A DNA stretch of 64,000 nucleotides from Anaerolineae bacterium (GTDB taxonomy: Bacteria; Chloroflexota; Anaerolineae; 4572-78; J111): the NCBI GenBank assembly GCA_023151115.1, contig JAKLJP010000012.1, positions 62,001 to 126,000 of the forward strand, in the 5' to 3' direction. A program made the translations under genes and the position numbers. A model generated the notes under the pieces. That model ran no database searches, was not told the origin of the DNA, and saw nothing but the letters and a program-made list of their open reading frames with translations. Below are positions 33,825-42,536 of this stretch, piece by piece (the stretch's first letter is position 1; the number at the start of each line of letters is the position of its first letter).

Positions 33825-33905
33825 TCACATTCTCTCCGGCGTTTCGATGCCCAGAAGTGACAGCACAAGTTCGAGTTCGGCCAGGCAAAGGTGGGCTGTA
33901 TTAGG
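33825..33905 (-). pseudogene. Fragment of arginyl-tRNA synthetase C-terminus
   Basis: Reading on the minus strand from the argB stop gives TAHLCLAELELVLSLLGIE then TPERM and TGA. The ending LLGIETPERM is the highly conserved C-terminus of ArgRS (E. coli ends LGIETVERM). Only ~25 codons remain and no start exists, so this is a relic. It is joined to argB within one or two bases. Confidence 0.8.
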
Positions 33906-34641
33906 CCACGATAGTGGTGCCCGTACCCGCCTGCAAGCCAGTCAGGTTGGTGATTTTGACCGCCTGCACCCCGGCGGCAACCGCCTCGGTGGCTGAGCGA
34001 ACTTTGGGAATCATCCCGTCTACAATGATTTTGTCGGCAATCAACTGCTCCACCTCGTCGGCGGTCAGATGGGGCAGCAACTCGCCCTGGCGCAGAACCC
34101 CCGGCACGTTGGACACAAACACCAGTTCCTTCGCCGCCATCGCCGTAGCGACGGCCATCGCCACGTGGTCAGCGTTGACATTAAAAATGCTGCCATCCGG
34201 GCCGTAGCAAATGGGCGACAATACCGGCGTGACGCCCTCTTCCAGCAAGTGTTTGAAGACTTCGGTGCGGACAAGGGTAACGCGCCCCACCAGCCCCAAA
34301 TCGCCCTGGGGATGGTGCAGCTTTTCCACCTTGATGGAGGCCCGGTCCACGCCCGACATGCCAAAAGCGTCTACCCCGGCGGCTACCAGCGAAGCCACCA
34401 GCCGCTTGTTGACCCGCCCCGCCAGCACCATTTTGACCACCGCCAGCGATTCGGCGTCGGTCACGCGCAGGCCGTCAATGTACTGGGCTTCGATGCCCAG
34501 CTTGGTCTGTAACTCTTTAATTTCCTTGCCGCCGCCGTGTACCAGGATGACCGGCTCGGTCAGCGCCGCCACAGCCTGGCCCAGGTTGTCCACAAAGGTG
34601 GGGTCGTCGAGTTCATTGCCGCCGATTTTGATGATTTGCAC
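33901..34641 (-). CDS. argB: Acetylglutamate kinase
   Basis: 246 aa from a GTG (VQIIKIGGNELDD) with AGGAG eight bases upstream; the longer frame runs back through the repeat array. Amino-acid-kinase fold: KIGGNEL, LVHGGGKEI, GVDRASIKVEKL, NVNADHVAMAVA, FVSNVPGVL. It phosphorylates N-acetylglutamate, step two of arginine synthesis. Short compared with some homologues (~290), consistent with the non-feedback-extended type, though regulation cannot be settled from sequence. Confidence 0.93.
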   Translation of the reverse strand: MQIIKIGGNELDDPTFVDNLGQAVAALTEPVILVHGGGKEIKELQTKLGIEAQYIDGLRVTDAESLAVVKMVLAGRVNKRLVASLVAAGVDAFGMSGVDRASIKVEKLHHPQGDLGLVGRVTLVRTEVFKHLLEEGVTPVLSPICYGPDGSIFNVNADHVAMAVATAMAAKELVFVSNVPGVLRQGELLPHLTADEVEQLIADKIIVDGMIPKVRSATEAVAAGVQAVKITNLTGLQAGTGTTIVA

Positions 34642-34654
34642 CGTATTATCTCCT

Positions 34655-34730
34655 GAGAGGCGAAGAGGCGAGGACGCGAGGAGGCGAAAGAGAAATCTTC
34701 GCCTCCTCGCCTCACTCGTCCTCGCCTCAT
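34655..34730. repeat. GAGGCGA repeats and inverse between argC and argB
   Basis: GAGGCGA, AGAGGCGA, GGACGCGA, GGAGGCGA (8-bp type) are followed by TTCGCCTCCTCGCCTCACTC units. The array overlaps the last codons of argC. Confidence 0.9.
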
Positions 34731-35740
34731 AACAACCCGAGGGTTTCCTCAACCCCAAACATGATATTGAAATTCTGCACTGCCTGCCCGGCAGCCCCCT
34801 TGCCTAGATTATCAATTGAAGAACAAATAATTAACTGGCGTGGGTTGAGCCACGTCACCGACAACACCCCCAAATGAGTTCGCTGGGTGTGGGCCATCGT
34901 CGCCAGGTGGCCGGTGGGCAACACCTGAACCATGGGTTCAGCGGCATAGGTTTCGACATATAAACTTTGAGCCGTCGAAGCCGGCAGATCATCGGCCAGG
35001 GAGACGTACACGGTCGAGAGCATGCCCCGGCTGATCGGCACGAGATGGGGCGAGAAAATGAGCTTATCGTCGTTCCCGCCCAGATTGGCAATCGTCTGAG
35101 CCATCTCCGGCACGTGGCGGTGGCTCTGGCCAATATTGTAAGGTGACAGATTTTCATTGGCTTCGACAAAGTGGGTTTTGAGACTCGGTTTGCGCCCGGC
35201 CCCGCTGACCCCGCTTTTGCTGTCGGCAATGATGGGCGCGGCCGGGTCGAGTAACTGGGCCTTGAGCAAAGGGTAAAGCGCCAGCAAAATGCTAGTCGGG
35301 TAGCAGCCGGGGTTGGCCAGCAAGTTGGTTTCGCGCACCCTGGCCCGGTTGATTTCGGGCAGCCCGTAAACGGCTTCACTCAGCAGCGCCGGGGCTTCGT
35401 GGGGTACGTTGTACCATTTTTGGTATAACTGGGCGTCGGTCAGCCGAAAATCCGCCGACAGGTCAATCACCCGCACCCCGGCCTGCCGCGCCGCGATGAC
35501 CGTCGGCATGCTCGCTCCGTGCGGCAAACAGCAAAAAACTGCATCCACTTTATCCAGCGGCGCATCGGCCAGGGGAATCAGCGGAATATCCCAGGCGACG
35601 GGATACAAATCGCTCAATTTTTGGCCGGCGGCGCTTTCCGAAGTGGCAAAGACGAGCTCAACTGCCGGATGTTTTCTCAAAATGCTCAGGCTTTCAAAGC
35701 CGGTATAGCCACTTGCGCCAAAAATGCCTACTTTGATCAT
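34727..35740 (-). CDS. argC: N-acetyl-gamma-glutamyl-phosphate reductase
   Basis: 337 aa. NADP-binding start KVGIFGASGYTGFE, catalytic Cys in NPGCYPTSI, catalytic-site His in GQSHRHVPEM, and the family motifs DLSADFRL, SKSGVSGAG and SPHLVPISRGM. It makes N-acetylglutamate semialdehyde. First structural gene of the arg operon, preceded by a ~280-nt leader with a short Arg-containing peptide and a terminator. Confidence 0.96.
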   Translation of the reverse strand: MIKVGIFGASGYTGFESLSILRKHPAVELVFATSESAAGQKLSDLYPVAWDIPLIPLADAPLDKVDAVFCCLPHGASMPTVIAARQAGVRVIDLSADFRLTDAQLYQKWYNVPHEAPALLSEAVYGLPEINRARVRETNLLANPGCYPTSILLALYPLLKAQLLDPAAPIIADSKSGVSGAGRKPSLKTHFVEANENLSPYNIGQSHRHVPEMAQTIANLGGNDDKLIFSPHLVPISRGMLSTVYVSLADDLPASTAQSLYVETYAAEPMVQVLPTGHLATMAHTQRTHLGVLSVTWLNPRQLIICSSIDNLGKGAAGQAVQNFNIMFGVEETLGLL

Positions 35741-35756
35741 TTCTCTCTCTCCATCA

Positions 35757-35862
35757 GGGTAGCAAGGCCGCAGGGTCGCCAGGTAGCAGGTAGCAAGGTA
35801 GCAAGTGATGAATTATCTCTGCTGCTCTGCGACCCTGTTACTCTGCTACCTTGCTACTTTGT
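35757..35862. repeat. GTAGCAAG array and inverse upstream of argC
   Basis: GGTAGCAGGTAGCAAGGTAG-type units (35783-35810) and the inverse CTGCTACCTTGCTAC (35844-35858), with inner arms CGCAGGGTCGC and GCGACCCTG. They lie between the leader terminator and argC. Confidence 0.9.
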
Positions 35863-35869
35863 TGACAAC

Positions 35870-35902
35870 AAAAAAGCCGACCCCGGATGTCTGGAGTCGG
35901 CT
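35870..35902 (-). terminator. Attenuator-type terminator in the argC leader
   Basis: On the minus strand AGCCGACTCC, an 8-nt loop and GGGGTCGGCT are followed by six T. An upstream GGCTCCGCAGCC segment can pair with the terminator's 5' arm, giving alternative structures. Confidence 0.88.
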
Positions 35903-35955
35903 GCGGAGCCGCTTGGAAGAAGACAAAAGCCCACTATCCAGACAAAGGGTCTGGC

Positions 35956-35997
35956 TTACATACGAGGGCTCCTGCTAACAAAAAATAATTCAATCAT
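35956..35997 (-). CDS. Putative arginine leader peptide of the arg operon
   Basis: A 13-codon frame on the minus strand reads MIELFFVSRSPRM and stops with TAA, with Arg codons AGG and CGT near the end. It begins ~24 nt after the predicted transcription start. Its stop sits at the base of a hairpin (AAGCC...GGGCTT with inner CCAGAC/GTCTGG), which is followed by a competing segment and the terminator at 35870-35902. This is the arrangement of ribosome-mediated attenuation: stalling at Arg codons would favour read-through into argC. No clear Shine-Dalgarno sequence is seen, and the peptide has only two Arg codons, so function is inferred. Confidence 0.6.
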   Translation of the reverse strand: MIELFFVSRSPRM

Positions 35998-36027
35998 ATC
36001 AATGCCGTTCAATTCAATGTTGGGTCA

Positions 36028-36056
36028 AGTCTAGCACAGTTAGAAAAAGCTGTCAA
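36028..36056 (-). promoter_or_regulatory. Sigma-70-type promoter of the arg operon
   Basis: On the minus strand TTGACA (36051-36056), 17 bp, then TAGACT (36028-36033). It lies between gyrA and the leader peptide. Confidence 0.75.
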
Positions 36057-36112
36057 GTAGATTGAAGTTCTTGCCGTCCACGGCCACAATTGCCCCGGCC
36101 GGATAGCAGGGG

Positions 36113-38554
36113 CTAATCAGAAGCAGGCAATGTTATCAGATAAGCTATCTGGTCTTTCCCCCGAATTGCCATTAACTCCTGCCCCTTCTGCGCCCGGCCC
36201 AATTTGGGCAGCGACTTGGCAAAAACCGTTTTGTTATTCCCTTTTTGTGACAGCAGCATGACCCGATCCGAGCCGGCAACTGTTGCCGCAGCAGCGAGGG
36301 TATCTCCGGCGGCTAATTTAAAGGCCAACACACCCTGGCCGTGACGGCCCTGCCTGGGAAATTCACTCGCCTCGACCCGTTTGCCCTGCCCCTGCCGCGT
36401 TACCAGCGCCACATTGCCCCGCGCTTTGACCAATCCGGCCCCAACCAATTCATCATTGCCGCCCAACTTCATGCCCATCACCCCGCCCGCTGGCAGGCCC
36501 ATCGGGCGCACGTCCTCTTCGGCAAAACGGATGGCCTGGCCCTGGGCGCTGACCAGTAGCAGTTCACCCTCGCCGGGAGTGGCAAAAGCCGTTAGCAGGG
36601 TATCGCCCTTATCCAGCCCCACAACCACTGCTTCTCTACCGCGCACGGCGTCAAGATCGCTCAGCAAGACCCGCTTGACCTTGCCCTGCCGCGTGGCCAG
36701 GCAGAGGTAGCCGGGGTGGGCCTCGCTGCTGCCCAAAGCCAGCCCGGCAACAATGGACTGAACCGGCCCAGAGCTAAATTCGCTCAAACTAGGGCCGTCG
36801 CCCGGCCCGCTGCCGATGGGAACCTGGTGCATCGGGATGATAATCGCTCGCCCCGTCGCCGTGAACAGGTACAGCGTATCGCGGGTGTGGGCCGGAACAG
36901 CCACCGCCAGGGGGTCTTTCTGTTTGCCCCGCGCCGGTTCCAGGCCCTCCTCGGCGGGCCAGCGGCAGACCCGCCCGCTCTGGCTCACGGCGACGACGAC
37001 CGCTTCGGCGGGAACCAGATCGCCGGCCATGACTGGCTTGCCGTTGGCCATCTGGTCTACAATGGTGGTGCGGCGCGGCGAGTCATACTTGGTTTTGAGT
37101 TCAACCAACTCTTCCTTGATCGCGCTCAGGATTTTTTTCGGATTTTTGAGCAAATCTTCCAGGTGTTTGATCCGGGCCAGCACTTCTTTGTACTCGGTCT
37201 CGATTTTTTTCCGTTCCAACGCGGCCAGCCGGCGCAGCGGCATATCCAGAATCGCCGTGGCCTGGATGTCGCTCAGTTTGAATTTTTTACGCAGGTTTTC
37301 CCTGGCCGTGTCCGCCGATTGGGAGCGGCGAATGGTGTCAATCACCTCGTCCAGGTGGGTCAACGCCACCCGCAGCCCTTCGAGAATGTGCGCCCGCTGT
37401 TGGGCCTGGTCCAGTTCGTAGCGGCTGCGGCGGGTGATAATCTCCTGGCGGTGCTCGATAAAGAGCTGCAGCGCCCGTTTGAGCGGCAGCAGGCGCGGCT
37501 CGCCTTCGACCAGGGCCAGCATATTGATGCTGAAGGTGCTTTGCAGCGGGGTCAGTTTAAAAAGCTGCTTGACCACCTCCAGCGGCTCGACGGTGCGGGT
37601 CAGTTCGACCACCAGGCGCATGCCCTGGCGGTCGGACTCGTCGCGCAAATCGGCCAGCCCTTCGATTTTACCGTCGCGGGCCAATTCGGCAATCTTTTCG
37701 GCCAGGGCGGCCTTGTTGGTCAGGTAGGGCAGTTCGGTGATGACCAGGCGGTGGCGGCTGCGGCTCATCTCTTCGACGTGAACTTTGGCCTGGACGGTAA
37801 TGCGCCCGCGCCCAGTGGCGTAAGCGGTTTTGATCAGGTCGTTTTCGCCGTCGGCGGACTTTTCCCCGGCAGAGCGGTAGATAATCCCCCCGGTGGGAAA
37901 ATCCGGCCCTTTGATAAATTTGAGTAGATCATCAAACTCGACCTCTTTGTTTTTGGCCATCTGGTCGAGCATAAAGGTCAGCGCGTCGCAGACCTCGCCC
38001 AGGTTGTGCGGCGGCACGCTGGTCGCCATACCAACGGCAATACCCGCGGCGCCGTTGACCAGAAAGTTGGGTACTTTGGCCGGCAGCACATCCGGCTCGG
38101 TCAGGCTGCCGTCGAAGTTGTCCACAAAGTCCACCGTGTTTTTATCAATATCGGCCATGATTTCGCCGGCCAGGCTGGCCAGACGGGCCTCGGTGTAGCG
38201 CATCGCGGCGGGGGGGTCGCCGTCAACCGAGCCGAAGTTGCCTTGCCCGTCAATCAAAGGTAGGCGCATGGCAAAGTCCTGGGCCATACGGACCATAGCC
38301 TCATACACCGCCGCATCGCCGTGGGGGTGGTACTTGCCCAGCACCTCGCCGACGATACGGGCGCTCTTTTTATAGGGCTGGCTGGCCCGCAGGCCCATAT
38401 CGTGCATGGCGTACAGGATGCGGCGGTGGACGGGTTTCAAGCCATCCCGCACATCGGGCAGCGCCCGCGCCACAATCACGCTCATGGCGTAGTCCAGATA
38501 CGCTTCCTGCATTTGTTGATCTATATCTACCCGGCGGACAATTCCGACTTCCAT
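36113..38554 (-). CDS. gyrA: DNA gyrase subunit A-like type IIA topoisomerase (GyrA/ParC)
   Basis: 813 aa from the ATG of [10 protein letters not shown]. Breakage-reunion domain with [20 protein letters not shown], the quinolone region [17 protein letters not shown], and catalytic Tyr120 (AAMRYTE). A coiled coil (~370-480) is followed by a C-terminal six-bladed pinwheel. Positions equal to E. coli Ser83 and Asp87 are Ala81 and Glu85. No clear GyrA box (QRRGGKG) is found; the nearest are GKQKDP and RQGRHGQGV. It could therefore be ParC-like in activity; naming as gyrA is by overall similarity and usual phylum content. Followed by the arg promoter region. Confidence 0.85.
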   Translation of the reverse strand: MEVGIVRRVDIDQQMQEAYLDYAMSVIVARALPDVRDGLKPVHRRILYAMHDMGLRASQPYKKSARIVGEVLGKYHPHGDAAVYEAMVRMAQDFAMRLPLIDGQGNFGSVDGDPPAAMRYTEARLASLAGEIMADIDKNTVDFVDNFDGSLTEPDVLPAKVPNFLVNGAAGIAVGMATSVPPHNLGEVCDALTFMLDQMAKNKEVEFDDLLKFIKGPDFPTGGIIYRSAGEKSADGENDLIKTAYATGRGRITVQAKVHVEEMSRSRHRLVITELPYLTNKAALAEKIAELARDGKIEGLADLRDESDRQGMRLVVELTRTVEPLEVVKQLFKLTPLQSTFSINMLALVEGEPRLLPLKRALQLFIEHRQEIITRRSRYELDQAQQRAHILEGLRVALTHLDEVIDTIRRSQSADTARENLRKKFKLSDIQATAILDMPLRRLAALERKKIETEYKEVLARIKHLEDLLKNPKKILSAIKEELVELKTKYDSPRRTTIVDQMANGKPVMAGDLVPAEAVVVAVSQSGRVCRWPAEEGLEPARGKQKDPLAVAVPAHTRDTLYLFTATGRAIIIPMHQVPIGSGPGDGPSLSEFSSGPVQSIVAGLALGSSEAHPGYLCLATRQGKVKRVLLSDLDAVRGREAVVVGLDKGDTLLTAFATPGEGELLLVSAQGQAIRFAEEDVRPMGLPAGGVMGMKLGGNDELVGAGLVKARGNVALVTRQGQGKRVEASEFPRQGRHGQGVLAFKLAAGDTLAAAATVAGSDRVMLLSQKGNNKTVFAKSLPKLGRAQKGQELMAIRGKDQIAYLITLPASD

Positions 38555-38570
38555 AGGGGCCTCCCCAAGA

Positions 38571-38623
38571 GGGCAAAGTAGCAAAGTAGCAGGGTAACAG
38601 AATCTTTTTGCTATCCTGCCCTA
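38571..38623. repeat. GCAAAGTA repeats upstream of gyrA
   Basis: GCAAAGTAGCAAAGTAGCAG (8-bp units) and an inverse part (TTGCTATCCTGCCC) follow the gyrA start. The ~250 bp after it (38624-38877) holds no gene that I can support. Confidence 0.8.
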
Positions 38624-38877
38624 TATCTAGGACTGGAACAAATTTTCTACACAAGATATACTATCTGCAATTATAGATGGTTTGGAGAAGGATGGCAATA
38701 TGAGAAAAGGGGTTTTTTCTATTTTAACTTCCATATGTCCTGCTCTCTCCAAGCAACTGAAACAAGTTACTGGCTTTGCAGGAGAGTAGAGTCGTGTTAA
38801 AATTGGTTTAAAATCAATCAGCGCAGCAACGTAGCTGCAATTATAGGTGTATTGAACTACCGCCTCCCTGCATTTTC

Positions 38878-39232
38878 GCCGGGCATGCCTCAACTGCGGC
38901 TGTGGACTCGCTGGCTATCCTGCTGCACCAATTAATCCCTGATATTAACAATGGGAGTATTCTCATCTTGGCTACCGACATCAACCAGGATTCATTGGCG
39001 CGGGCCAAGCAGGCGCTCTATTCCGACTGGTCTTTCCGCGAAAACCAGGCCAAAGCCACTCGCTCGTTGTATTTTACCCCCAGGCCAAACGTTACCGGTT
39101 GCGCGACGATATCCGGCAGATGGTTTATGGCTCGACCGGGCTAACTGAAACTCAACACCACGAGGTCATCACATTGCGAAAAATTGTTAACCGTGTGGCT
39201 GAGATGGCCCAAAAGTACGCGTCCTGGCTGCT
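38878..39232 (+). pseudogene. cheR-type methyltransferase fragment
   Basis: One frame gives AAVDSLAILLHQLIPDINNG, then ILATDINQDSLARAKQA and YSDWSFRE, with clear likeness to the SAM-binding and middle part of CheR protein-glutamate methyltransferases. Near 39080 the similarity continues in another frame (RYRLRDDIRQMV). The N-terminal part (including GCATGEE) and the C-terminal catalytic part are missing. A frameshift and truncation make it a relic. It abuts the MBL hydrolase stop. Confidence 0.75.
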
Positions 39233-39949
39233 TCAGTCCCAAGCTCTTTTGTCCTCGCGCAGCACTCGATCCCCCCGCAGTTCCTCTATCCCATACGATG
39301 GGCCATGCCCCGGATATAACATCCGCGCCGGGCTATCGAGCAGTTGCGCCCAACTTCGAAAAACCGCATCCACATCGTCGGCGTAAGGGGGAAAGTGGGT
39401 GCGAAGAAACCAATGATTGTACCAGGTGTTGGGGCACAAGTCGCCCACAAAAGCGTCACCGTTATCCAGGATGATGCTGGTTGAGCCGGGGCTGTGGCCG
39501 GGGGTGTGCAAGATCCGCCCATTTAAGCCAAAGTCAGCTAAAGATTGTGCCTCACTGCTGACAATATATTCGGCCCGGTAGCCAGGGAAACGACAAAATT
39601 GGGCAATCCATTGGCCGGCGCGAGATAGCCTTTTGGTAATTGGATAGGTTCCTGCCGGAATGATTACTCGTCCGGCGGCCAAATCCGCCGCCTCGGTCTG
39701 GTGGACCATAACCGGCGCGCCGGATGCAGCCTGAACCTGCCACAAGCCGCCGATGTGGTCGTAATGAATATGGGTCAGAATAATTAGCTTTATCTCGTGG
39801 GGGGAAATGTGCTGCCGGTGCAGCGCCCGAAAGAGCAGGAAAGTCAGGCCAGGGTCGCCGGTGTCAACCAGCACGTAGCCGGTTTGGGCCGGAACCAGAT
39901 AGGCATTGGCGGTACCGAGGCTGAGACGGAGGGGTGAGCAAATGGGCAT
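39233..39949 (-). CDS. MBL-fold metallo-hydrolase
   Basis: 238 aa. The metallo-beta-lactamase motif THIHYDHIGG gives the two-metal site; HTPGHSPGS supplies the next His, VGDLCPN the bridging Asp and YPGHGPS the last His. Glyoxalase-II-like or related small-molecule hydrolase; substrate unknown. Followed upstream by DUF503 with a 9-bp gap, so co-transcribed. Confidence 0.9.
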   Translation of the reverse strand: MPICSPLRLSLGTANAYLVPAQTGYVLVDTGDPGLTFLLFRALHRQHISPHEIKLIILTHIHYDHIGGLWQVQAASGAPVMVHQTEAADLAAGRVIIPAGTYPITKRLSRAGQWIAQFCRFPGYRAEYIVSSEAQSLADFGLNGRILHTPGHSPGSTSIILDNGDAFVGDLCPNTWYNHWFLRTHFPPYADDVDAVFRSWAQLLDSPARMLYPGHGPSYGIEELRGDRVLREDKRAWD

Positions 39950-39958
39950 TACTTTTTA

Positions 39959-40243
39959 TCAAATCAACTCAATCTCGTAATCCACCAAGTCACAATCCAG
40001 CCGGGTTCGCTCGACCCATAGGGCCACGCGCGTCATCAAGCCGTGGGCATAATCCCGATCGCTGGAGACCGTTACGGCGGCCAGAACCGCTGTTTGCCAG
40101 GAGTCCAGCCGGTCCACTTCGGCTACAGAAACATTGAACTCATTGCGCAGCCGGGCGATTACGCTTTTGACAATTTGCCGCTTATCCTTGAGCGAAGCCG
40201 CGCTGGGGATATTAAGTTCGAGGGTGCAAATAGCGATGACCAT
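39959..40243 (-). CDS. DUF503 family protein
   Basis: 94 aa. Typical family sequence: an N-terminal strand (VIAICTLELNIPSAASLKDKR), then QIVKSVIARLRNEFNVSVAEVD and WQTAVLAAVTVSSD. A small ferredoxin-like alpha/beta protein, often next to rbfA/infB in other bacteria, with no settled function. It lies between lipM and the MBL gene, preceded by a heptamer palindrome. Confidence 0.9.
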   Translation of the reverse strand: MVIAICTLELNIPSAASLKDKRQIVKSVIARLRNEFNVSVAEVDRLDSWQTAVLAAVTVSSDRDYAHGLMTRVALWVERTRLDCDLVDYEIELI

Positions 40244-40245
40244 GT

Positions 40246-40315
40246 GCGATTTACGATTTATGATTTACGATTTGACTATTCAATCGTAAATCGTAAATCC
40301 AAAATCTAAAATTGT
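40246..40315. repeat. Ten-unit heptamer palindrome between lipM and DUF503 gene
   Basis: GCGATTT, ACGATTT, ATGATTT, ACGATTT, GACTATT, CAATCGT, AAATCGT, AAATCCA, AAATCTA, AAATTGT: all in one 7-bp register, the second half complementary to the first. It reaches the lipM stop codon. Confidence 0.95.
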
Positions 40316-41229
40316 TAGACTCGTTTGTTCCAGCTATCGTGGGCGTACTGTTCGGCCCGCAGTTTGTCGGCCAGGGTTTGTTCCAGAGGGGATAAAGGCT
40401 GCACTTGCAAGTTGAGGTTAAGTTCCTCAGCAAAACCCTCGGTCAACGCAGCCACCACCTCCTGATAACACAATTTCCGACCCAGCACCTGCTCCAGGGT
40501 GATGGCGCGTTGAGGCAGCAGCTCCGCTTGTCTACCCCGTTCTTCGGCGGAAAAGTTCAACGCTTTCAGGATACGATTCAAATCTCCGTACAAAGGCAAT
40601 GTGCCGTGTTGCAGCACAATCTTTCGCCGCCGCAGTTGGGCGCTGCCAATCAGTTTTTTACCCTGCCAAGTAATCTCATAGCGCGAGGGCGTATCAAAAC
40701 AGACCGGCCCGCCTGGGGCAGCCCGCGTACTGGCCGTAACCTCTTCTTTGCCGGCCTGGACAGCCTGCACGCCCAATTTCTCCAAACCGCGCAGCAGTCC
40801 AAAACTCAAAATTCGATATGACTCGACAATACCGCCCTGGATGCGCGGGTCATCCTGGGGGATAATCAGACTGTAGGTGACTTCATCGGTGTGCAAAATA
40901 GCCTTACCGCCGGTCGGACGGCGAGTCCAGGTGTAGCCCAAGCGCCGGCAAGCGGCCTCGTCAACTTCCTGCCAATGCTGGTTATAACCCAGGCTCAAAC
41001 AAGGCGGCTCCCACTGAAAGAAACGCAGAGTCGGCGTACCCTGCCCTTCCGCCAGCGCGTGGAGAATGGCCTCGTCAATCGCCATGTTGGTTGCGCCATC
41101 ACAAGGGGGGGTGATGAGCAAGCGCCAGGTAGCAGGGGGATAGGAGGTAGGAGGGTTGGAGGGTTGGAAGGTTGGAAGGTTGGAGGGCACTGGGTTTGAA
41201 ACCTGATTCATTTGTTTATCGCTGGTCAT
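40315..41229 (-). CDS. lipM: LipM-like octanoyltransferase / lipoate-protein ligase A family
   Basis: 304 aa. BPL/LplA fold: WRLLITPPCDGATNMAIDEA, FFQWEPPCLSLGYNQ, TRRPTGGKAILHTDEVTYS, and VCFDTPSRYEITWQGKKLIG with Cys177 at the position of the acyl-thioester Cys of Bacillus LipM, followed by GSAQLRRRKIVLQHGT. This supports octanoyl transfer from acyl carrier protein rather than ATP-dependent lipoate ligation. Residues ~10-32 (Pro/Ser/Asn-rich) are encoded by a repeat array, and the true start may be later. No lipA in the window. Confidence 0.85.
   Translation of the reverse strand: MTSDKQMNQVSNPVPSNLPTFQPSNPPTSYPPATWRLLITPPCDGATNMAIDEAILHALAEGQGTPTLRFFQWEPPCLSLGYNQHWQEVDEAACRRLGYTWTRRPTGGKAILHTDEVTYSLIIPQDDPRIQGGIVESYRILSFGLLRGLEKLGVQAVQAGKEEVTASTRAAPGGPVCFDTPSRYEITWQGKKLIGSAQLRRRKIVLQHGTLPLYGDLNRILKALNFSAEERGRQAELLPQRAITLEQVLGRKLCYQEVVAALTEGFAEELNLNLQVQPLSPLEQTLADKLRAEQYAHDSWNKRV
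41147..41186 (-). repeat. AGGTTGGA array in the 5' end of lipM
   Basis: GGAGGTAGGAGGGTTGGAGG followed by AGGTTGGA units. They encode the low-complexity N-terminus of the protein (SNLPTFQPSNPPTSYPP). Confidence 0.9.
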
Positions 41230-41284
41230 GGGTTAATATTGTAACACGGTCATATTAAAAACCAAAGTTACCCCTTGGGGTTAC

Positions 41285-41391
41285 TACTTACGTTATGTCA
41301 TTTCGAGACCGAAGGTCGAGAAATCCCTAGGGTACAACATGCAAAAGTAAGGTGTTGGGGATTTCTCCCTGCGGTCGAAATGACATGGCTG
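41285..41391. repeat. Interspersed inverted-repeat element, copy 5
   Basis: ATGTCATTTCGAGACCGAAG on the left and CTGCGGTCGAAATGACAT on the right, with GAGAAATCCC and GGGGATTTCTCC inside. It lies upstream of hom, between divergent lipM and hom. Confidence 0.85.
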
Positions 41392-41456
41392 AGCCGTTTG
41401 CCGTTTTTTACCCGGTGGATTACTATAGCCCGCATCTTACTGCGGAGGGAATCAAC

Positions 41457-42491
41457 ATGGCTCACAAATTAGCAATGATCGGCTTTGGCACAGTCGGCCA
41501 GGGCTTGGCTCAAATTTTGCTGGATAAAAAAGAGGGCTTGCGTAATCTTGGCTTCGAGGCGCAGCTTGTCGCCGTCTCCACCCTGTCAAAAGGGTCACTC
41601 TATCAGCCCGAGGGTCTAGAGCTGGCTGAACTGCTGGCCGCTGCCAAAACCGGCAATTTGGCCCACTATCCTGATTCGCCGGGGTTGCAGCGTGGCTGGG
41701 ATAACCTGAAGCTTATTCGTGAGAGCAACGCAGATACCGTTGTAGAGGTGAGCTACACCGATCTGACCACCGGCCAGCCGGCCATTGACCACTGCCGGGC
41801 GGCTTTTGAAAGCGGCAAAAACATTGTCACCGCCAACAAAGGCCCGGTGGCCTTGGCTTACCATGAACTGGCAGGGCTGGCCCGGGAGAAAGGAGTCCGC
41901 TTTGGCATCGAAGGGACGGTGATGAGCGGTACTCCGGCGCTGCGGCTACCTATGGTCACTTTAGCGGGCAATGACATCTGTGAGGTACGTGGTATTTTTA
42001 ACGGCACGACCAATTATATTTTGACCAAAATGGAAGATGGGCTGAGCTATGCCGCCGCTTTAAAACAGGCCCAAGAGCTGGGCTACGCCGAGGCCGACCC
42101 CACCGCTGATGTAGAAGGGCACGACGCCGCCGGCAAGGTAGTTATCCTGGCGAATGTGGTCATGAAGGTCCCCTTGTCCCAAAGCGAGGTTACCTGCCGG
42201 GGCATCAGCCAATTAACCAGCGCCGACATCCAGCAGGCCCAGGCCGAAGGCAAACGCTGGAAATTGATTGGCCGGGTGAAAAAAACAGGTGCTCAGGTGA
42301 TTGCCAGCGTCCAGCCCGAAGCGCTGCCCCTGTCAGACCCGTTAGCCAATGTGATGGGAGCAACCAACGCCATCACCTACGAGTGTGATCTGTCAGGGCC
42401 AATTACATTGGTTGGAGCGGGGGCCGGGTCGGTACAAACAGGTTTTGCGCTGTTGATTGATTTGATCAATATTGCCCGGAAAAATTTATAA
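41457..42491 (+). CDS. hom: Homoserine dehydrogenase
   Basis: 344 aa from the ATG with GCGGAGGG upstream; the earlier in-frame start at 41352 lies in the hairpin element. NAD(P) motif MIGFGTVGQGLAQ, VTANKGPVAL, GIEGTVMSGTPAL, GIFNGTTNYILTKM, and the family signature LGYAEADPTADVEGHDAAGK with catalytic Asp/Lys. It reduces aspartate semialdehyde to homoserine for threonine, methionine and isoleucine. It lacks the C-terminal ACT domain of longer forms. Confidence 0.94.
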   Translation: MAHKLAMIGFGTVGQGLAQILLDKKEGLRNLGFEAQLVAVSTLSKGSLYQPEGLELAELLAAAKTGNLAHYPDSPGLQRGWDNLKLIRESNADTVVEVSYTDLTTGQPAIDHCRAAFESGKNIVTANKGPVALAYHELAGLAREKGVRFGIEGTVMSGTPALRLPMVTLAGNDICEVRGIFNGTTNYILTKMEDGLSYAAALKQAQELGYAEADPTADVEGHDAAGKVVILANVVMKVPLSQSEVTCRGISQLTSADIQQAQAEGKRWKLIGRVKKTGAQVIASVQPEALPLSDPLANVMGATNAITYECDLSGPITLVGAGAGSVQTGFALLIDLINIARKNL

Positions 42492-42503
42492 CCCACAAAA
42501 GAA

Positions 42504-42536
42504 AGAGCCAGCTACCAAATGGGCTGGCTCTTGTCT
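42504..42536. terminator. Hairpin terminator after hom, probably two-way
   Basis: AGAGCCAGC (42504-42512) and GCTGGCTCT (42523-42531), followed by TTGTCT, with an A-rich flank on the other side that gives a T-rich tail for minus-strand transcription. Confidence 0.75.

Noticed and set aside
35757..36056. T-box riboswitch upstream of argC
   Set aside because: No AGGGTGG-type antiterminator sequence; the leader-peptide arrangement fits better.
36060..36112. Protein-like string (AGAIVAVDGKNFNLLDS) just after gyrA on the minus strand
   Set aside because: Too short to assign, and it overlaps the arg promoter; could be chance or a tiny relic.
38627..38893. Minus-strand 88-codon frame upstream of gyrA
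   Set aside because: No ribosome site, no family likeness, irregular composition; most likely chance.
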